DNA of 64,000 nucleotides from Notospermus geniculatus (taxonomy: Eukaryota > Nemertea > Pilidiophora > Heteronemertea > Lineidae). A program made the translations under genes and the position numbers. The number at the start of each line of letters is the position of its first letter. Within the stretch, counting starts at the first letter, position 1. The stretch covers positions 183,346-247,345 of the forward strand of contig NMRB01000906.1 in the NCBI GenBank assembly GCA_002633025.1, given 5' to 3'. This document shows, one piece after another, positions 32,894-43,079 of this stretch. The notes under the pieces were generated by a model. That model had not been told where the DNA came from, did not search any database, and saw only the letters and a program-made list of their open reading frames with translations.

Positions 32894-33333
32894 TCATAGT
32901 CGATGATTCTTTTAGGTTGTGGGTGCGGTGCAGTAGAAACATAGGCATCTGTCTCCTTTGGCGGCCAGTGTCTGCTCCCTGTCGGTCTCAATTTTCATGT
33001 AATACAGAGGGTGACTCTTTTTCCAACCACCTCTTGCTGTCATTTTTACCACCTGATACTTTCTTCAGCGGTACCGTACGAATGCCATGTTTGCGTTTAA
33101 AACTACTTGATGGACAAACCGTTCATAGTCGATGATTCTTTTAGGTTGTGGGTGCGGTACAGTAAAAACATAGGCATCTGTCTCCTTTGGCGGTTAGTGT
33201 CTGCTCCCTGTCGGTCTCAATTTTCATATAATACAGAGGGTGACTCTATTGCCGACCACCTCTTGCTGTCATTTTTACCACCTGATACTTTCTTCAGCAG
33301 TACCACACGAATCACGTGTTTGCGTTTAGGTCT
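32894..33333 (+). repeat. Tandem duplication, 229-bp period
   Basis: The unit beginning TCATAGTCGATGATTCTTTT starts at 32894 and again at 33123. The copies share about 210 bp including CTGCTCCCTGTCGGTCTCAA and CACCTGATACTTTCTTCAGC. Divergence is low, so it is probably recent. No coding evidence; the frames in the two copies are not both kept open. Confidence 0.85.
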
Positions 33334-33739
33334 CAATTCAAAATTTCCACTCCTTCCCATTCTTTATACTCCTCTGAATAGGTTGGGGCCACTAGGGGTA
33401 ATCTTGAGGGTCAAAATAAAATCACAAACACAAGGATACTGACTATCACGCATATTGGCACTCTTATGTACCAGTACCGTTTGGTCCGTCTGAAGAATGC
33501 TACGTTTTTATTGGAAACTCGATAACAGCACTTGGGAATACTTAAGGCTGTAGATGGCGTTTCGTCAACACATTGAAAAAGTGCTACTTCGCTGTTTGTT
33601 TGACACGTACGTTTATGGGAAGGAAGTTTATGTAGTTTGGAGTATTTTGGACGCCAACCTGTCACGAAAGAAAAAAATGTGTGGTAGATTGGCATGTTGT
33701 CACTGCTGTACTGGAACTGGGTGTATAGGTTTTTGAGAA

Positions 33740-33890
33740 ATACATGTATATTGTGAATATGGATTTGTGATGGTGATGATGATGGTGATATGGTGATGGT
33801 GCGATAGTGACAGTAGCTGTATGGACATGTAGTTATAGTGATGGCGACAGCGATGACCACTAGACCGACGGTGGTGATGTAGTGGAATTT
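33740..33890 (+). repeat. GATGGT simple-sequence tract
   Basis: GTGATGGTGATGATGATGGT and degenerate GTGATAGTGACAG runs form an impure trinucleotide/hexanucleotide tract. Confidence 0.7.
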
Positions 33891-33913
33891 GGTATGGGTG
33901 TTTAAGAAATACA

Positions 33914-34340
33914 TACCAGCGAGTCCTGCTAATCCCATAATTTATGGGATTAGCAGGGCTCGCTGGTATAATACGTAATAAAGGAATTGTCTTAGCTTCC
34001 TCGCGGACGCCAACCCACGAACCCACGGACCCCCATCACCAGAAGACAATTCCTTTATTACGTATTATACCAGCGAGTCCTGCTAATCCCATCCCCATCG
34101 CCAGAAGACAATTCCTTTATTACGTATTACACCAGCGAGTCCTGCTAATCCCATCCCCCATCGCCAGAAGACAATTCCTTTATTACGTATTACACCAGCG
34201 AGTCCTGCTAATCCCATCCCCCATCGCCAGAAGACAATTCCTTTATTACGTATTACACCAGCGAGTCCTGCTAATCCCATAGTGACTCGCTGGTGTAATT
34301 AGCAGGACTCGCTGGTGTAATACGTAATAAAGGAATTGTC
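33914..34340. repeat. Compound palindrome and 62-bp tandem repeat block
   Basis: It opens with a near-perfect 55-bp palindrome (TACCAGCGAG...CTCGCTGGTA, 33914-33968). About four units of roughly 62 bp then span 34032-34280, each with AGAAGACAATTCCTTTATTA, CGTATTACACCAGCGAGTCC and TGCTAATCCCAT. A final unit from 34290 is inverted. SINE-like sequence flanks both sides in opposite orientations (GCGGACGCCAACCCACGAAC at 33990-34030 and its complement at 34341-34380). The whole block can pair with itself. ORFs encoding repeated peptides come from the tandem units. Confidence 0.85.
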
Positions 34341-34425
34341 TTCTGGTGATGGGGGTCCGTGGTTTCGTGGGTTGGCGTCCGCTAGGAAGCTATGTCTTTC
34401 ACCGTAAAAACCCGTTATTATTTCA
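34341..34425 (+). mobile_element. Fragment related to the 8454-8711 SINE
   Basis: GGTCCGTGGTTTCGTGGGTT, GGAAGCTATGTCTTTCACCG and AAAACCCG follow the order of 8650-8700 (GGTCCGTGGGTTCGAATC...GGAAGC...TTTCACC...AAACCCG). The B box is mutated. Confidence 0.55.
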
Positions 34426-34564
34426 CGTTCTTCTTCGTCGTCTTCTAGTGATGGGGCGAATTTTTCTACTTCATGTTGCAGTGAGATTCCCGAAAGCGTT
34501 CTTCAAACTACCAAGTATGTCTCCCTTTCCAGTGTCATTCCTCACGTCATATTTTCTTACATAG

Positions 34565-34592
34565 CCTTTTTTCTCTTTCTTTGCAGGTAAGA
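34565..34592 (+). promoter_or_regulatory. Candidate recursive splice site
   Basis: A pyrimidine tract of about 18 bases (CCTTTTTTCTCTTTCTTTG) runs into CAG at 34584-34586, directly abutted by GTAAGA at 34587. A 3' splice site fused to a 5' splice site with no exon between is the defining motif of recursive splicing, known from long introns in insects and vertebrates. The motif is seen; function is inferred. It would mean the window lies within a long intron of a + strand gene. Confidence 0.4.
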
Positions 34593-34730
34593 TCTCAGCG
34601 TATGGTGAAGCATCGTTAGGTATGGCTAATTTGTCAATATTGGAATTCTTTTTGTGATGTTTATATAGTGAAGTGAGGTCTTACTTTGGTGTAGGGATGA
34701 GAAAAAACTCTTCCGCTAGTACTTAGACAC

Positions 34731-34860
34731 TTAGGGCCATAAAAAAAAGTGTGTTTAAGACTTAGATGCGTGTAACTTCGTCAAATGCATGGTGGAAGTG
34801 TGTGCATTTACTGAAGTTACACGTGTGTAAGTCTCAAACACCCTTGAATATGGCCCTTAG
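34731..34860. mobile_element. Foldback MITE, TTAGGGCCATA ends
   Basis: Left TTAGGGCCATAAAAAAAAGT, GTTTAAGACTTAGATGCGTG and TAACTTC match the complement of right GAAGTTACACGTGTGTAAGT, CTCAAACACCCTTGAATATG and GCCCTTAG. The arms are about 55 bp with scattered mismatches. Confidence 0.75.
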
Positions 34861-35120
34861 TAGTTTAGCCAATAGACGGCGCTGTGTTCGCTATGTTAAA
34901 CAACACCTTCAGCAGCCACCTAACGATCAGCTTGCAAACGAGCTTGGCGAATGGATGCGGTCTGAATATCATGTGCACTGTGTCTGCCAGTCAGAAAGGT
35001 CTTCTTGGTGTTCCTCGGCTAAACCCCAATAACAGCCTGTCATCGGTCAATCTCACTACCTGCTGTTGCTTCCAGCTTGGTCCGTCTAACTCTGCCAGTG
35101 GTTGGCGGCGAACAACAATA

Positions 35121-35238
35121 GGGAGGTTTCGCAAGCGCCCGGTTAGGCTTTACGACGACGTTTATCTATTATGTGGGTATACCCAAACAATAGATAAACG
35201 TCGTCGTATGGCCTAACCGGGCGCTTGCGAAACCTCCC
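35121..35238. mobile_element. Foldback MITE, superfamily R, family D, 118 bp
   Basis: It has TA at both sides and starts GGGAGGTTTCGCAAGCGCCC. The arms are about 53 bp and almost perfect, ending in CGACGTTTATCTATT, with a short loop ATGTGGGTATACCCA that is itself palindromic. It shares the first 12 bp with families A and C but nothing in the interior. Confidence 0.9.
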
Positions 35239-36484
35239 TATTATTTCGCCGGGAACCACTACTGGGGACGAGATTTGTTCCCAGTGGCCTTGTCAAGATA
35301 CAATTATGTCCGATTCTGACAATTTCCAATAATTCATTTTGCGTTATCCGACAGATATTCTACTCGACCTTTCAATTCTTGAAATGTATGGAGCCCGGCG
35401 CGCTCTGAATATAAATTGCTTCCGAATGAAACACGTTTCAGCTTAACTAGGTTACTGATGAGAGTGCATGATCTATGGATTCAAGCACACCTTTTCAAAG
35501 ACACCAAATTTCTTATTGCAGGTGGAAATGGGCTCTGTTTTGCACTGGGTGACGTTTAAGATTCCTTCGACCGGAAAATAAAAGATTTAAAATTGAGCTG
35601 TCAGGAACTGAAGTTTAATCACATACAAGAATTCCGTTATGGAAGGAACACGGAATGCACATGGAAGTGTACACGCGATGCACACAACGCGTGGTTCATC
35701 TTAAAGTGAAATTAACACTTCATATTTTGCAAAACCTATGAATGTTTCATTGGGGTTCTATAGTCACTTCACACATCGAGCGGTTCTTCTTCAATTGAGA
35801 TGGAGTTGGTTACAGAAGCCTCTCTTTGCTTCTCCAGCAGGGCTATTCACCACGTAACATCGCCAATATCCGGTATGCGAAAAGCGCCAGCATTGATTAT
35901 GAATGGAGAAGGATTAGGTTGAAATGAACACGGAAGAGCCTGGAGAGCGGTGGTATCGGGGCAATTTTCTGGCGAGCCTCGAAACTACGGCTCATTTGGT
36001 CAATCGTGTCTTATTTTGCCTCTGGGCTGCGGTGTTTGGGCGACACAAGGTCTGAGGCATTGCTGACCCCAATGGTGCAGCTCCAACTGAGGGTCGAGCT
36101 GACCATTGAAGTTGCTTTCGCGCACGAAATGGCTCAGTATGTATGTATGGGCAATTTATCCACAGAAAATGGCAGGAGTCGTTGGTCTTAGCGTAAGTCG
36201 TAAGGAAAACAACAACGCTAAATCGCCAATAGGAGCTGTTAGTGAGTTTACCAACAGGTGTCACTACGGCCCAATCCAATGCATATAGCGGACACATTTT
36301 TTTTGATTGAGCACCAATCAAAAGAAGTTTCTTTTGCATTGGTCCGCTGGAACTTTGTTGCCATCTTTTGGCAATACGCGCGGCTGACTACTTCTATTGA
36401 CAACCAACTCACAAGAGGAAACTGTGACATTGAGCAGCACCTTCATGAGTCCAGCTGGGCAAACCAGATTTCTGGTAAAATACC
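35239..36484. other. Unassigned intergenic stretch
   Basis: No recognised gene or repeat. A 115-codon minus-strand ORF at 35992-36339 has no motif I know and overlaps other open frames, so it is not called. Confidence 0.3.
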
Positions 36485-36595
36485 CTATCCAATGAGGAAC
36501 ATGAGTACATGTAGGTTCGGATGGCCTCATCCGTATTTTCCAGGGCCAATAATGCTGTGACGTCGGCCCTGACGGAAAAATCAAATACAAATACA
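36485..36595 (+). mobile_element. SINE-S, 5'-truncated
   Basis: AATGAGGAACATGAGTA, GGATGGCCTCATCCGTATTT, CCAGGGCCAATAATGCTGTG, CGGCCCTGACGGAAAAATC and the tail AAATACAAATACA match the 3' half of 54877-55141. The tRNA head is absent. Confidence 0.75.
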
Positions 36596-37402
36596 CTGAC
36601 GAACATGTCCTTTATTTCATGTCCACCGAACAAAGTGTGCACTGGAAAACGGAGGCATTCTGAGTCATTACACAGGTGTAATGAAATCTAATGTTCCCGA
36701 TACCAGATGTCCGCTTCTTTTGTACAGGGGACATCTCGTGACAGAAGTTCCTGTGTGTTAGTGTCCGGCCTATTGTAGCTGCCGCTTATTCCGTTAGAAT
36801 CTTTTGTTGGGGGACATATCATATCGGGGTACATGACATTCTACTACACCGGTCTGAAAGGGTTAAATAGAACTATCCAATATAAAACTTTCGTGTGATG
36901 TGCTACAGGGTTTCCTTCACGTTTGACGTCTACCGGTAATCATGCATAGCTCTGTGGAGTTTTAATTGACTTGTCATGTCCGGCATCTTTGGCGTGTTGT
37001 CGGAGATCTGTTCGATCCTGATCCAGCCGCGAGCACCGCCTAACCTCGTCCATCTCACCGGGAATCCCGTGCCTGAGAGCAAGGCACGCCAGGTTCTTCA
37101 CTCAGTTTTTTTCTCGCCAGTTTACCTTTGTATACCACGCTCTGGTTGGTTTTAGGAAGAACTATACGAAATGAAGAAAATATTAGCTGTTTATCACAGA
37201 AACTAACTCTGTTTTTAACTGTGTGTGTTTGTTGATAAACGGAGGAGCAGCAATAGGCCCTACATGTATGTCAAGAACAAGTTCGTTAAAAGCTTTTATG
37301 AACAGGCCGGATTGTTTGAACGCATGTTGATTTTTCGTGATAGCAAATGCAACCAGGCATTGTCTAATGTGGTATATTGGCCACTTTGAGCAACTCCAAA
37401 TT
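36596..37402. other. Unassigned intergenic stretch
   Basis: No gene, RNA or repeat partner recognised. Confidence 0.3.
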
Positions 37403-37930
37403 TAACACACGTTGATAGGTGATAGGAAAAACAATAATTCTAAGCCAACTAGGAACAGAAGTACCCTTGAAGGTGGTAGGGGGCCAAGTTAGGCACAGTC
37501 AGGTGTGTTAGAGGCAAAAAGGTGATAGGTGACAGAGATAACCAATTAGGCATGGTTCAGTGTTTTATAGGCAACTAGGGACAGAAGCCATATGTTTTTA
37601 ACACACGTTGGTGGGCGATTGGGAAAAACAATAGGCATAGTCCAGTATTTGTATTTTGTACATGTAATTGATTTTTGCGTCAGGGCCGAAGCCGTAGCAT
37701 TATTGGGCCCGATTAAGTATGGAAGAGGCCATCTCAAGCTACTCACGTTCCTCATTTGGATGGGGTATTTTACTTCCCCTTGCAAAAACACAAGGTAGAA
37801 GGCACCAAGCCTTACTGTCCCAAGCGACGGATTGAGTACCGTGGGATGATTAATCCTGCTTGTTGAGCGGAGCGGACGTGATAACCACTAGACTATCAAG
37901 GCATAGTCCAGTGGGTTATAGCTACCTTGG
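37403..37930 (+). repeat. Degenerate minisatellite interrupted by a SINE
   Basis: TAACACACGTTG at 37403 and 37599, AACTAGG(A/G)ACAGAAG twice, and AGGTGATAGG twice define a diverged tandem array with a period near 98 or 196 bp. The array resumes after the SINE with GTGGGTTATAGCTACC. Confidence 0.6.
37647..37898 (-). mobile_element. SINE-S, full length, with 14-bp target duplication
   Basis: AGGCATAGTCCAGT is at 37633-37646 and again at 37899-37912. Between them, on the minus strand, lies a tRNA-like head (CTTGATAGTCTAGTGGTTAT, CACGTCCGCT), then GGTGCCTTCTACCTTGTG, GGGGAAGTAAAATACCCCAT, GAGGAACGTGAGTAGCTTGA, GAGGCCTCTTCC and CGGCCCTGACG, ending in an AAATACAAATAC tail. The B box is decayed. 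The direct repeat fixes both ends and shows target-primed insertion. Confidence 0.85.
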
Positions 37931-39056
37931 TATTTGGTGAAAAGGATTGGGCAATGAGCCATGATACTACTACTAAGATTGAAAAGAACCAATGGTTTCT
38001 GTTAGCTCCGAAGTTGATTCTTCCCAAAAGGTTGGGTCTCCAAGGACTTGTCAGGTTACTCAATGGAAATGCCAGTCTCTTTCTCCCTTCTCTTTATATG
38101 GTAAATAGTGTTCCATCGCCAGCAATTACTGTCAGTATCCCACTGTTAGATAGGGATTTATGTCAAAGATCAAGCTAATCTTAGCTAACGACCACTTTTG
38201 TGGTCAAATGTGTCCTTAACCTTTGTTAACGTCCCGCTTAATCTTCATCTATGTGCTGAGATAGATGAGGTTTGACTACCGGTTGTCTAAGACTGGCGGT
38301 TTAGACTTCAGTGATTAGCTTTAGGTGTCTCATCAATGGGGAAAATTATTTAACCCTTCCCTGCGAAGTCAATTTTGATGAAATGAAAATGCTGCTGCCA
38401 GTGCTATCGTTAACGGAGCGATTTCTTTAACTTAAAGTTCGCACACAATGGATGACGTAATACTAATACTAATACACAAATGCCATTTTTATGTGTCCTT
38501 TTAAACGACACACTGCCAAGAAGGATGAATTGGCCATGAATTTCAGTAAGAAGTATAATCGTTTCGTTCTCGATCGTATCATACTTTCCTTCAATACCTC
38601 TTTTTTTCTTTCCCTTCAATTTTTGTTCCCTTTGCGTCTCTACCCGAATCAACGTTACTTGTATTCAGACTGTGTGTGTGCCCAGGTTTTATAGGAAACC
38701 CCAAGGTCAAGCAGGCCATTGATTTAAGTAATGGACTTGATATATCGATGTAACGTTTTACCCTAGAACAGTAATGATACCCTAGGCCAACATTAGTTGA
38801 CTTTCCTTGAAAAGTTGATCAAAGCAGATGGGATTGCACCCACGCCGGATAATGACATGGGTATGTACTCAAGAAGAATAGTTGGAGTGACGAAAATTAG
38901 TACAGCAAGCGGGAAAAGATAATATTATATTATATTCACAATTACACCAGAAGTGTAATTCACCCATTAGGTTTCTGAAGAATGGACTATCGCTATTAAC
39001 AAACACAATTTGTGACGAAAATTTGCAATGTAAAAATGGTGAAAACTTTAGTTTTT
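37931..39056. other. Unassigned intergenic stretch
   Basis: A short imperfect hairpin (CTTCATCTATGTGCTGAGAT, then AGATGAGG) near 38240-38275 and a TAATACTAATACTAATAC tract at 38459 are the only structures noticed. No gene is recognised. Confidence 0.3.
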
Positions 39057-39610
39057 CACAAGGAAATTTTCCTTATATCCATTGGATGTCCGAACTGGAT
39101 ATCCAATGGATATAGAAAAGACAAAAAATCCATTCACGATCCTTTTTTCTGGATATAGAATGGATATCCATTTGATGTGTCCGTTTGGGAAAATCAGTTG
39201 TCCTGGGCAGCCGTACAACCAATTTCTCGTTACTCTGAGGAAAGGGCTGACGTAGTGATGACACAGAGATGAAGATGTTTTTAACTATGCCCTAAATTTC
39301 CATTCTGAGTTGATTCTCTGACTACGGTACATTGAATAATTAGTAACTCCAAATAGCTGGCAGCTCTTATACTGTGCTGCAACCACACCTCACCAATGAG
39401 TACAGGAGTTTATATAAAATTTATATACATTATATAAATTTTACATAGTGCTCTTTATATCAAATCTATGAGAAATGGATATGAATTCTATGTCAACCAA
39501 TGGATATCCAAACTGTCACCCAAATTTTATAACCAATGGATATCCAATCTATATCCATTCTATATCAAAATCATTGGATATCCAATGGATATAAGGAAAA
39601 TTTCCTTGTG
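39057..39610. mobile_element. 554-bp inverted-repeat element, CACAAGGAAATTTTCC ends
   Basis: It starts CACAAGGAAATTTTCCTTAT and ends ATAAGGAAAATTTCCTTGTG; the arms extend through ATCCATTGGAT. Inside, GGATATCCAATGGATAT and variants occur repeatedly on both strands. No transposase ORF is seen. No target duplication can be read with confidence. Confidence 0.75.
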
Positions 39611-40189
39611 CACCGTTAGGGGACGACCTCTTGAACTCTATATAAAACCTCTTCTCGTCCGCGTTTACGTTTTCGGGGCAAATCTAAACCTCCCTAATAC
39701 CGGCGACCTTGAGTAATTTAAATAATTGAAAGAACTAATGCATCTTTTGAACGAAGGCTGTCAACTGAGCCTGAGTCTATTACTAAGAAATCGACATGAC
39801 CTACCATGTAATCTGTACACCCATTAGCGCCATTTGCTCCTTTTTACCAAGCAAATTTGAAGTCGAGTCGGATGACATCAATACGCCATCGTCAATGACA
39901 TTTCACATTTCATTTCTTTCCTGTCTTCGTTTCAAATATCACATTGGAACGCTCCAGAAATATGATGAAAATGACGCTTTAATCTTTTATTCAATTTATG
40001 AAAGTTTGCGTCCCTTACGAGTGATCTCGAAAAAGGAATACGTCATCAGGTAAAAGGATACCCTGGTTGGAACATGATACCTTCCTTCTCTCACCTATTA
40101 TGCAGAAAGAAGGGAAACAATGCTTATAATGACTGCTGTTTCTTTCCCATACCAATATTACCAAAATTGCTGTGGTGTGAAAAATATCA

Positions 40190-40690
40190 CTTCCTTTTGA
40201 TATCAGTTCAATGGCAACTGACACCTGCCATTTTCGACTAATATCAGTTCAATATTTGCTGATACATGTATCTACATCTATTTACTCATATCTACATCTA
40301 TTTATTCACATCTACATTTTTGTCTGATATCAGGGCCCAGTTGCACAAAGAATCTTAAGTCTAAGAAAAAACTTAAGTCTGAAATGAAGCCATCTGATTT
40401 GCTGAAACCTGGTCACATGATGACTTAAGTCAAACTTTAGACTTAAGATTCTTTGTGAAACTGGGCCCAGATCAAATTTGACCGATATCTGCCATTTCTG
40501 CCTGATACCAGATCAATATTGACGAATATCCGGCTGCTAATAGTTATTTAGCTCAATATTTACCGATATCTGCCATTTCTGTTCGATATCAGATAATATT
40601 TACTGATATCTGCCATTTCTATTTTGATATCAGATCAATACTGATTGATATCTGCCATTTCCATTTGATATCAGATCAATATTAACGCTG
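40190..40690 (+). repeat. Minisatellite, about 45-bp TGATATCAGATCAATATT unit
   Basis: GATATCTGCCATTTCT followed by TGATATCAGATCAATATT and a short spacer repeats, clearest at 40480-40685 and more diverged at 40190-40330. GATATC is palindromic, so each unit can pair with its neighbours. The array is split by the MITE at 40333-40468. Confidence 0.8.
40333..40468. mobile_element. Foldback MITE, GGGCCCAGTT(G/T)CACAAAG ends, nested in minisatellite
   Basis: Left GGGCCCAGTTGCACAAAGAA, TCTTAAGTCTAAG and right CTTTAGACTTAAGATTCTTT, GTGAAACTGGGCCC form a TIR of about 32 bp. The flanks are halves of one minisatellite unit (GATATCA and AGATCAA), with at most 3 bp duplicated (CAG), which would fit a PIF/Harbinger-like element. 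A solo end of similar sequence (TGAAACTGGGCCCCAG) is at 63741. Confidence 0.8.
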
Positions 40691-41431
40691 AAGGGGTTAT
40701 TGTCGTCCTGGGTACACATAAAGTGAACCCAGGTTCGATGTCGTCAAGTGAAATTGTACCCTGGGTCCACTTTCTTGTTAGAAACTGTACCCAGGTTCAG
40801 ATTTAGAGACCTAGGGACGAGGTTGTTCTCGGTGAAGTCACTTGATATTGTGCCTGCAAAAAGCTAAAGAAGAGAAGTTGGAAGAATTTTATTTTTGACT
40901 AGCTGGACAGTTTTCAACCTCGGATGGTTACGACAGAGGAAGTTCATCAACTCGCCAGCTAGACAAGAAAACATGTCATTTTCATGTAGGCCTACATGTG
41001 CATGTGCCATTGTGCATGGCNCACGAGACACGAACACGGTAATTGCTGTTTGGTTTGACGTTGTAAGAGACACGCTGCTATGCATTGATTGCTGTTCGGC
41101 CGGGTGTGGTACGACACGGTGGAATAGATATGCAAGTCATCGGTACGTCCGTGTGCCGTGGAATATGTAACGCTATGATCCCACCTCGTGACGGATTAGG
41201 TCACATAATTCGGCACTGTCCTACGGTTCAGCAAGTGATGAGCCATTTTCGAAACATGGGGAAGAGTAACTCTGTGGTGGTCAGCTGATGCCTTGTTCAC
41301 CCTATACTTTCCTTCATGAGTGCCACTCAAAGTACATGTATTCAATGATGTATATTTACCTGCCATTAAACGCACAACAACCATCAAAGTAAGGGAGGAA
41401 GTTGACACCTCAACAGACCATTCTTCTAACT
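40691..41431. other. Unassigned stretch with repeated TGTACCCAGG motifs
   Basis: CCTGGGTACA, ACCCAGGTTC, GTACCCTGGG and TACCCAGGTTC lie within 40705-40800 in both orientations and suggest a small degraded foldback. The rest shows no gene. One N is at 41021. Confidence 0.35.
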
Positions 41432-41929
41432 AGCATATTGTCCCGTGGCGAACACATTTTGAGGGAGTGTGTCCATGAATCATATCCTGTGGTATAGGGT
41501 CTGTTGTTTTAGTGATGAGTGTGTTTGGAGAGGAGTAGTTTCATGGCTGGAAATCCATTTGTTAATCGTTTACCATCAAATCCATGAGAAGTGATGAGCA
41601 GTTTTGACTTTCTAAACAGCAGCATCATGTCTGGTTTATTATTTGATGGCAGCACAGGTCACCACACTACTCTCTCCACACTAATCTCTTTTTCATACAA
41701 ATAATCACTTCATTTAAAACCAAAATGCCGTAAGGGCACTCTCCTCCTATTGTACTGTACACATAGGCCGCTCTTCGTAGGCTTCAAACCCTAACTGAGG
41801 AGGAGATAGGGCACAAAGTCCGGTCCACCCGAATTGTGTACAGTCATTACATGTAGCAAAGTATAGCAGGTAACAGGTCAACTCAGGTTGATAACATATC
41901 CAACATGGCTATCGTCCATTATAATAAGA
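41432..41929 (-). repeat. Dispersed repeat, inverted partner of 13583-14070
   Basis: It is the reverse complement of the earlier segment through CACATTTTGAGGGAGTGTGT, GTACACATAGGCCGCTCTTC, GGGCACAAAGTCCGGTCCAC and CAACATGGC. Divergence is a mix of substitutions and short indels. Beyond its edges the flanks are unrelated, so this is a dispersed element rather than one arm of a large recent inversion. Confidence 0.75.
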
Positions 41930-42518
41930 TAGAGGGAACCTTTTAGACAAAAACAAACTGCCTACCGGTCTACACTCTCGTAATTACCAGACCTCCTTTA
42001 TTACTTACGAGCCATCGTACTCTATAATTCAAGGGTTCACTGTGTTCGTGTAATGCAATAAGACCTCTGTTTGCTTGATTTGAGTGGATTAACATCAAAG
42101 TGATCCTTGTTTGAGACCAGCTAAAGACCAAAGTGAGTGTAAATCGGATGGGACAGCTTTCTCTGTTATATATCACTAGTTGTCTCCAATGATTGGCCGA
42201 TGGCAATGGTGCAAGTACTATTGGTAAGAAGAGATGACAGCTGCTAGAACCAACCCTTTGCGTGGTAGAATTCTAAAGTTAAAAAAGAAGTTGGGGGTTT
42301 ATAGTCTGATGTCGGCAACAATAAATGTGTCATGCGATTCACACTTCTAGTCTCAAGTACACCTCATCCAACATTCGAGTTGCGCCGGTCAAACATAAGG
42401 AATTAGTAGACTACATGTGTGCTGGCACTCCCCAATATATGCAACAAGGCCAACATTACTTCGGGACTGCTTGACAAACATGCGACAAATTCTTCGGCTC
42501 TCGAGAAAACCATCACTA
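41930..42518. other. Unassigned intergenic stretch
   Basis: No gene or repeat partner recognised. Confidence 0.3.
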
Positions 42519-42669
42519 GGGAGTTTTCGCAAATCTGACGAAAAACGAAGTACGAAATACGAAATTGGACGTCATATCCATGACGTAATGTATTTCAGGA
42601 AATGGCTGGTACCACAAATGTCCCTCAGTATTTCGTACTTCGTTTTTCGTCAGATTTGCGAAAACTCCC
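42519..42669. mobile_element. Foldback MITE, superfamily R, family C, 151 bp deletion form
   Basis: It is flanked by TA and starts GGGAGTTTTCGCAAATCTGA, continuing CGAAAAACGAAGTACGAAAT. The arms are more than 45 bp and nearly perfect. The centre keeps CCATGACGTAATGTATTTCA, GGAAATGG and CTGGTACCACAAAT from the left third of the 389-bp copy; the rest of the interior is gone. Confidence 0.85.
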
Positions 42670-43079
42670 TACTACCACACGAGTACGATCTCCTCACAAC
42701 GACTGCCTGGTATTGGACACTACTCTGGCTTATCCAAGTCACTCATTGATCATGTTTATAGGGTAATATGTTCCACCGACAAACATCCATAGATAACGCG
42801 ATAATGTCATTGCACGGCTGAGCGAGTGAAATGGACAATATTTGTTCTGATGGATATCCTTAGTGCTCGGGCATGATCGGTCACTGCCCGGCTTTTCCGT
42901 TGATTTATGTTATTTGTGTAGTTTTGTGTCCATTTTAGAACGTCTGTCGCCGTGTGTATGCACTCGCCTACAATGCCTTGACTCAAATCAAATCGTGTCG
43001 CTGAGTGTGTATGTTTGGTAATTGACGGTCAATTTGCATGATGCAACGATCTGTTCTAGGCGTTGTCTGGAAGCAAAAA
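42670..43079. other. Unassigned intergenic stretch
   Basis: Nothing recognised. Confidence 0.3.

Noticed and set aside
34032-34280. CRISPR-like regular repeats
   Set aside because: The units are directly adjacent with no unique spacers, are palindromic as a block, and the genome is eukaryotic.
33411-34282. ORFs with repeated peptides at 33.4-34.3 kb
   Set aside because: They are translations of the palindrome and the 62-bp tandem units; equivalent open frames exist on both strands.
13376-41021. The two N characters as a sign of linked assembly error between the inverted repeats
   Set aside because: The N at 13376 is about 200 bp outside the first inverted-repeat copy and the N at 41021 about 400 bp outside the second, at non-equivalent places; they are probably independent low-quality bases.
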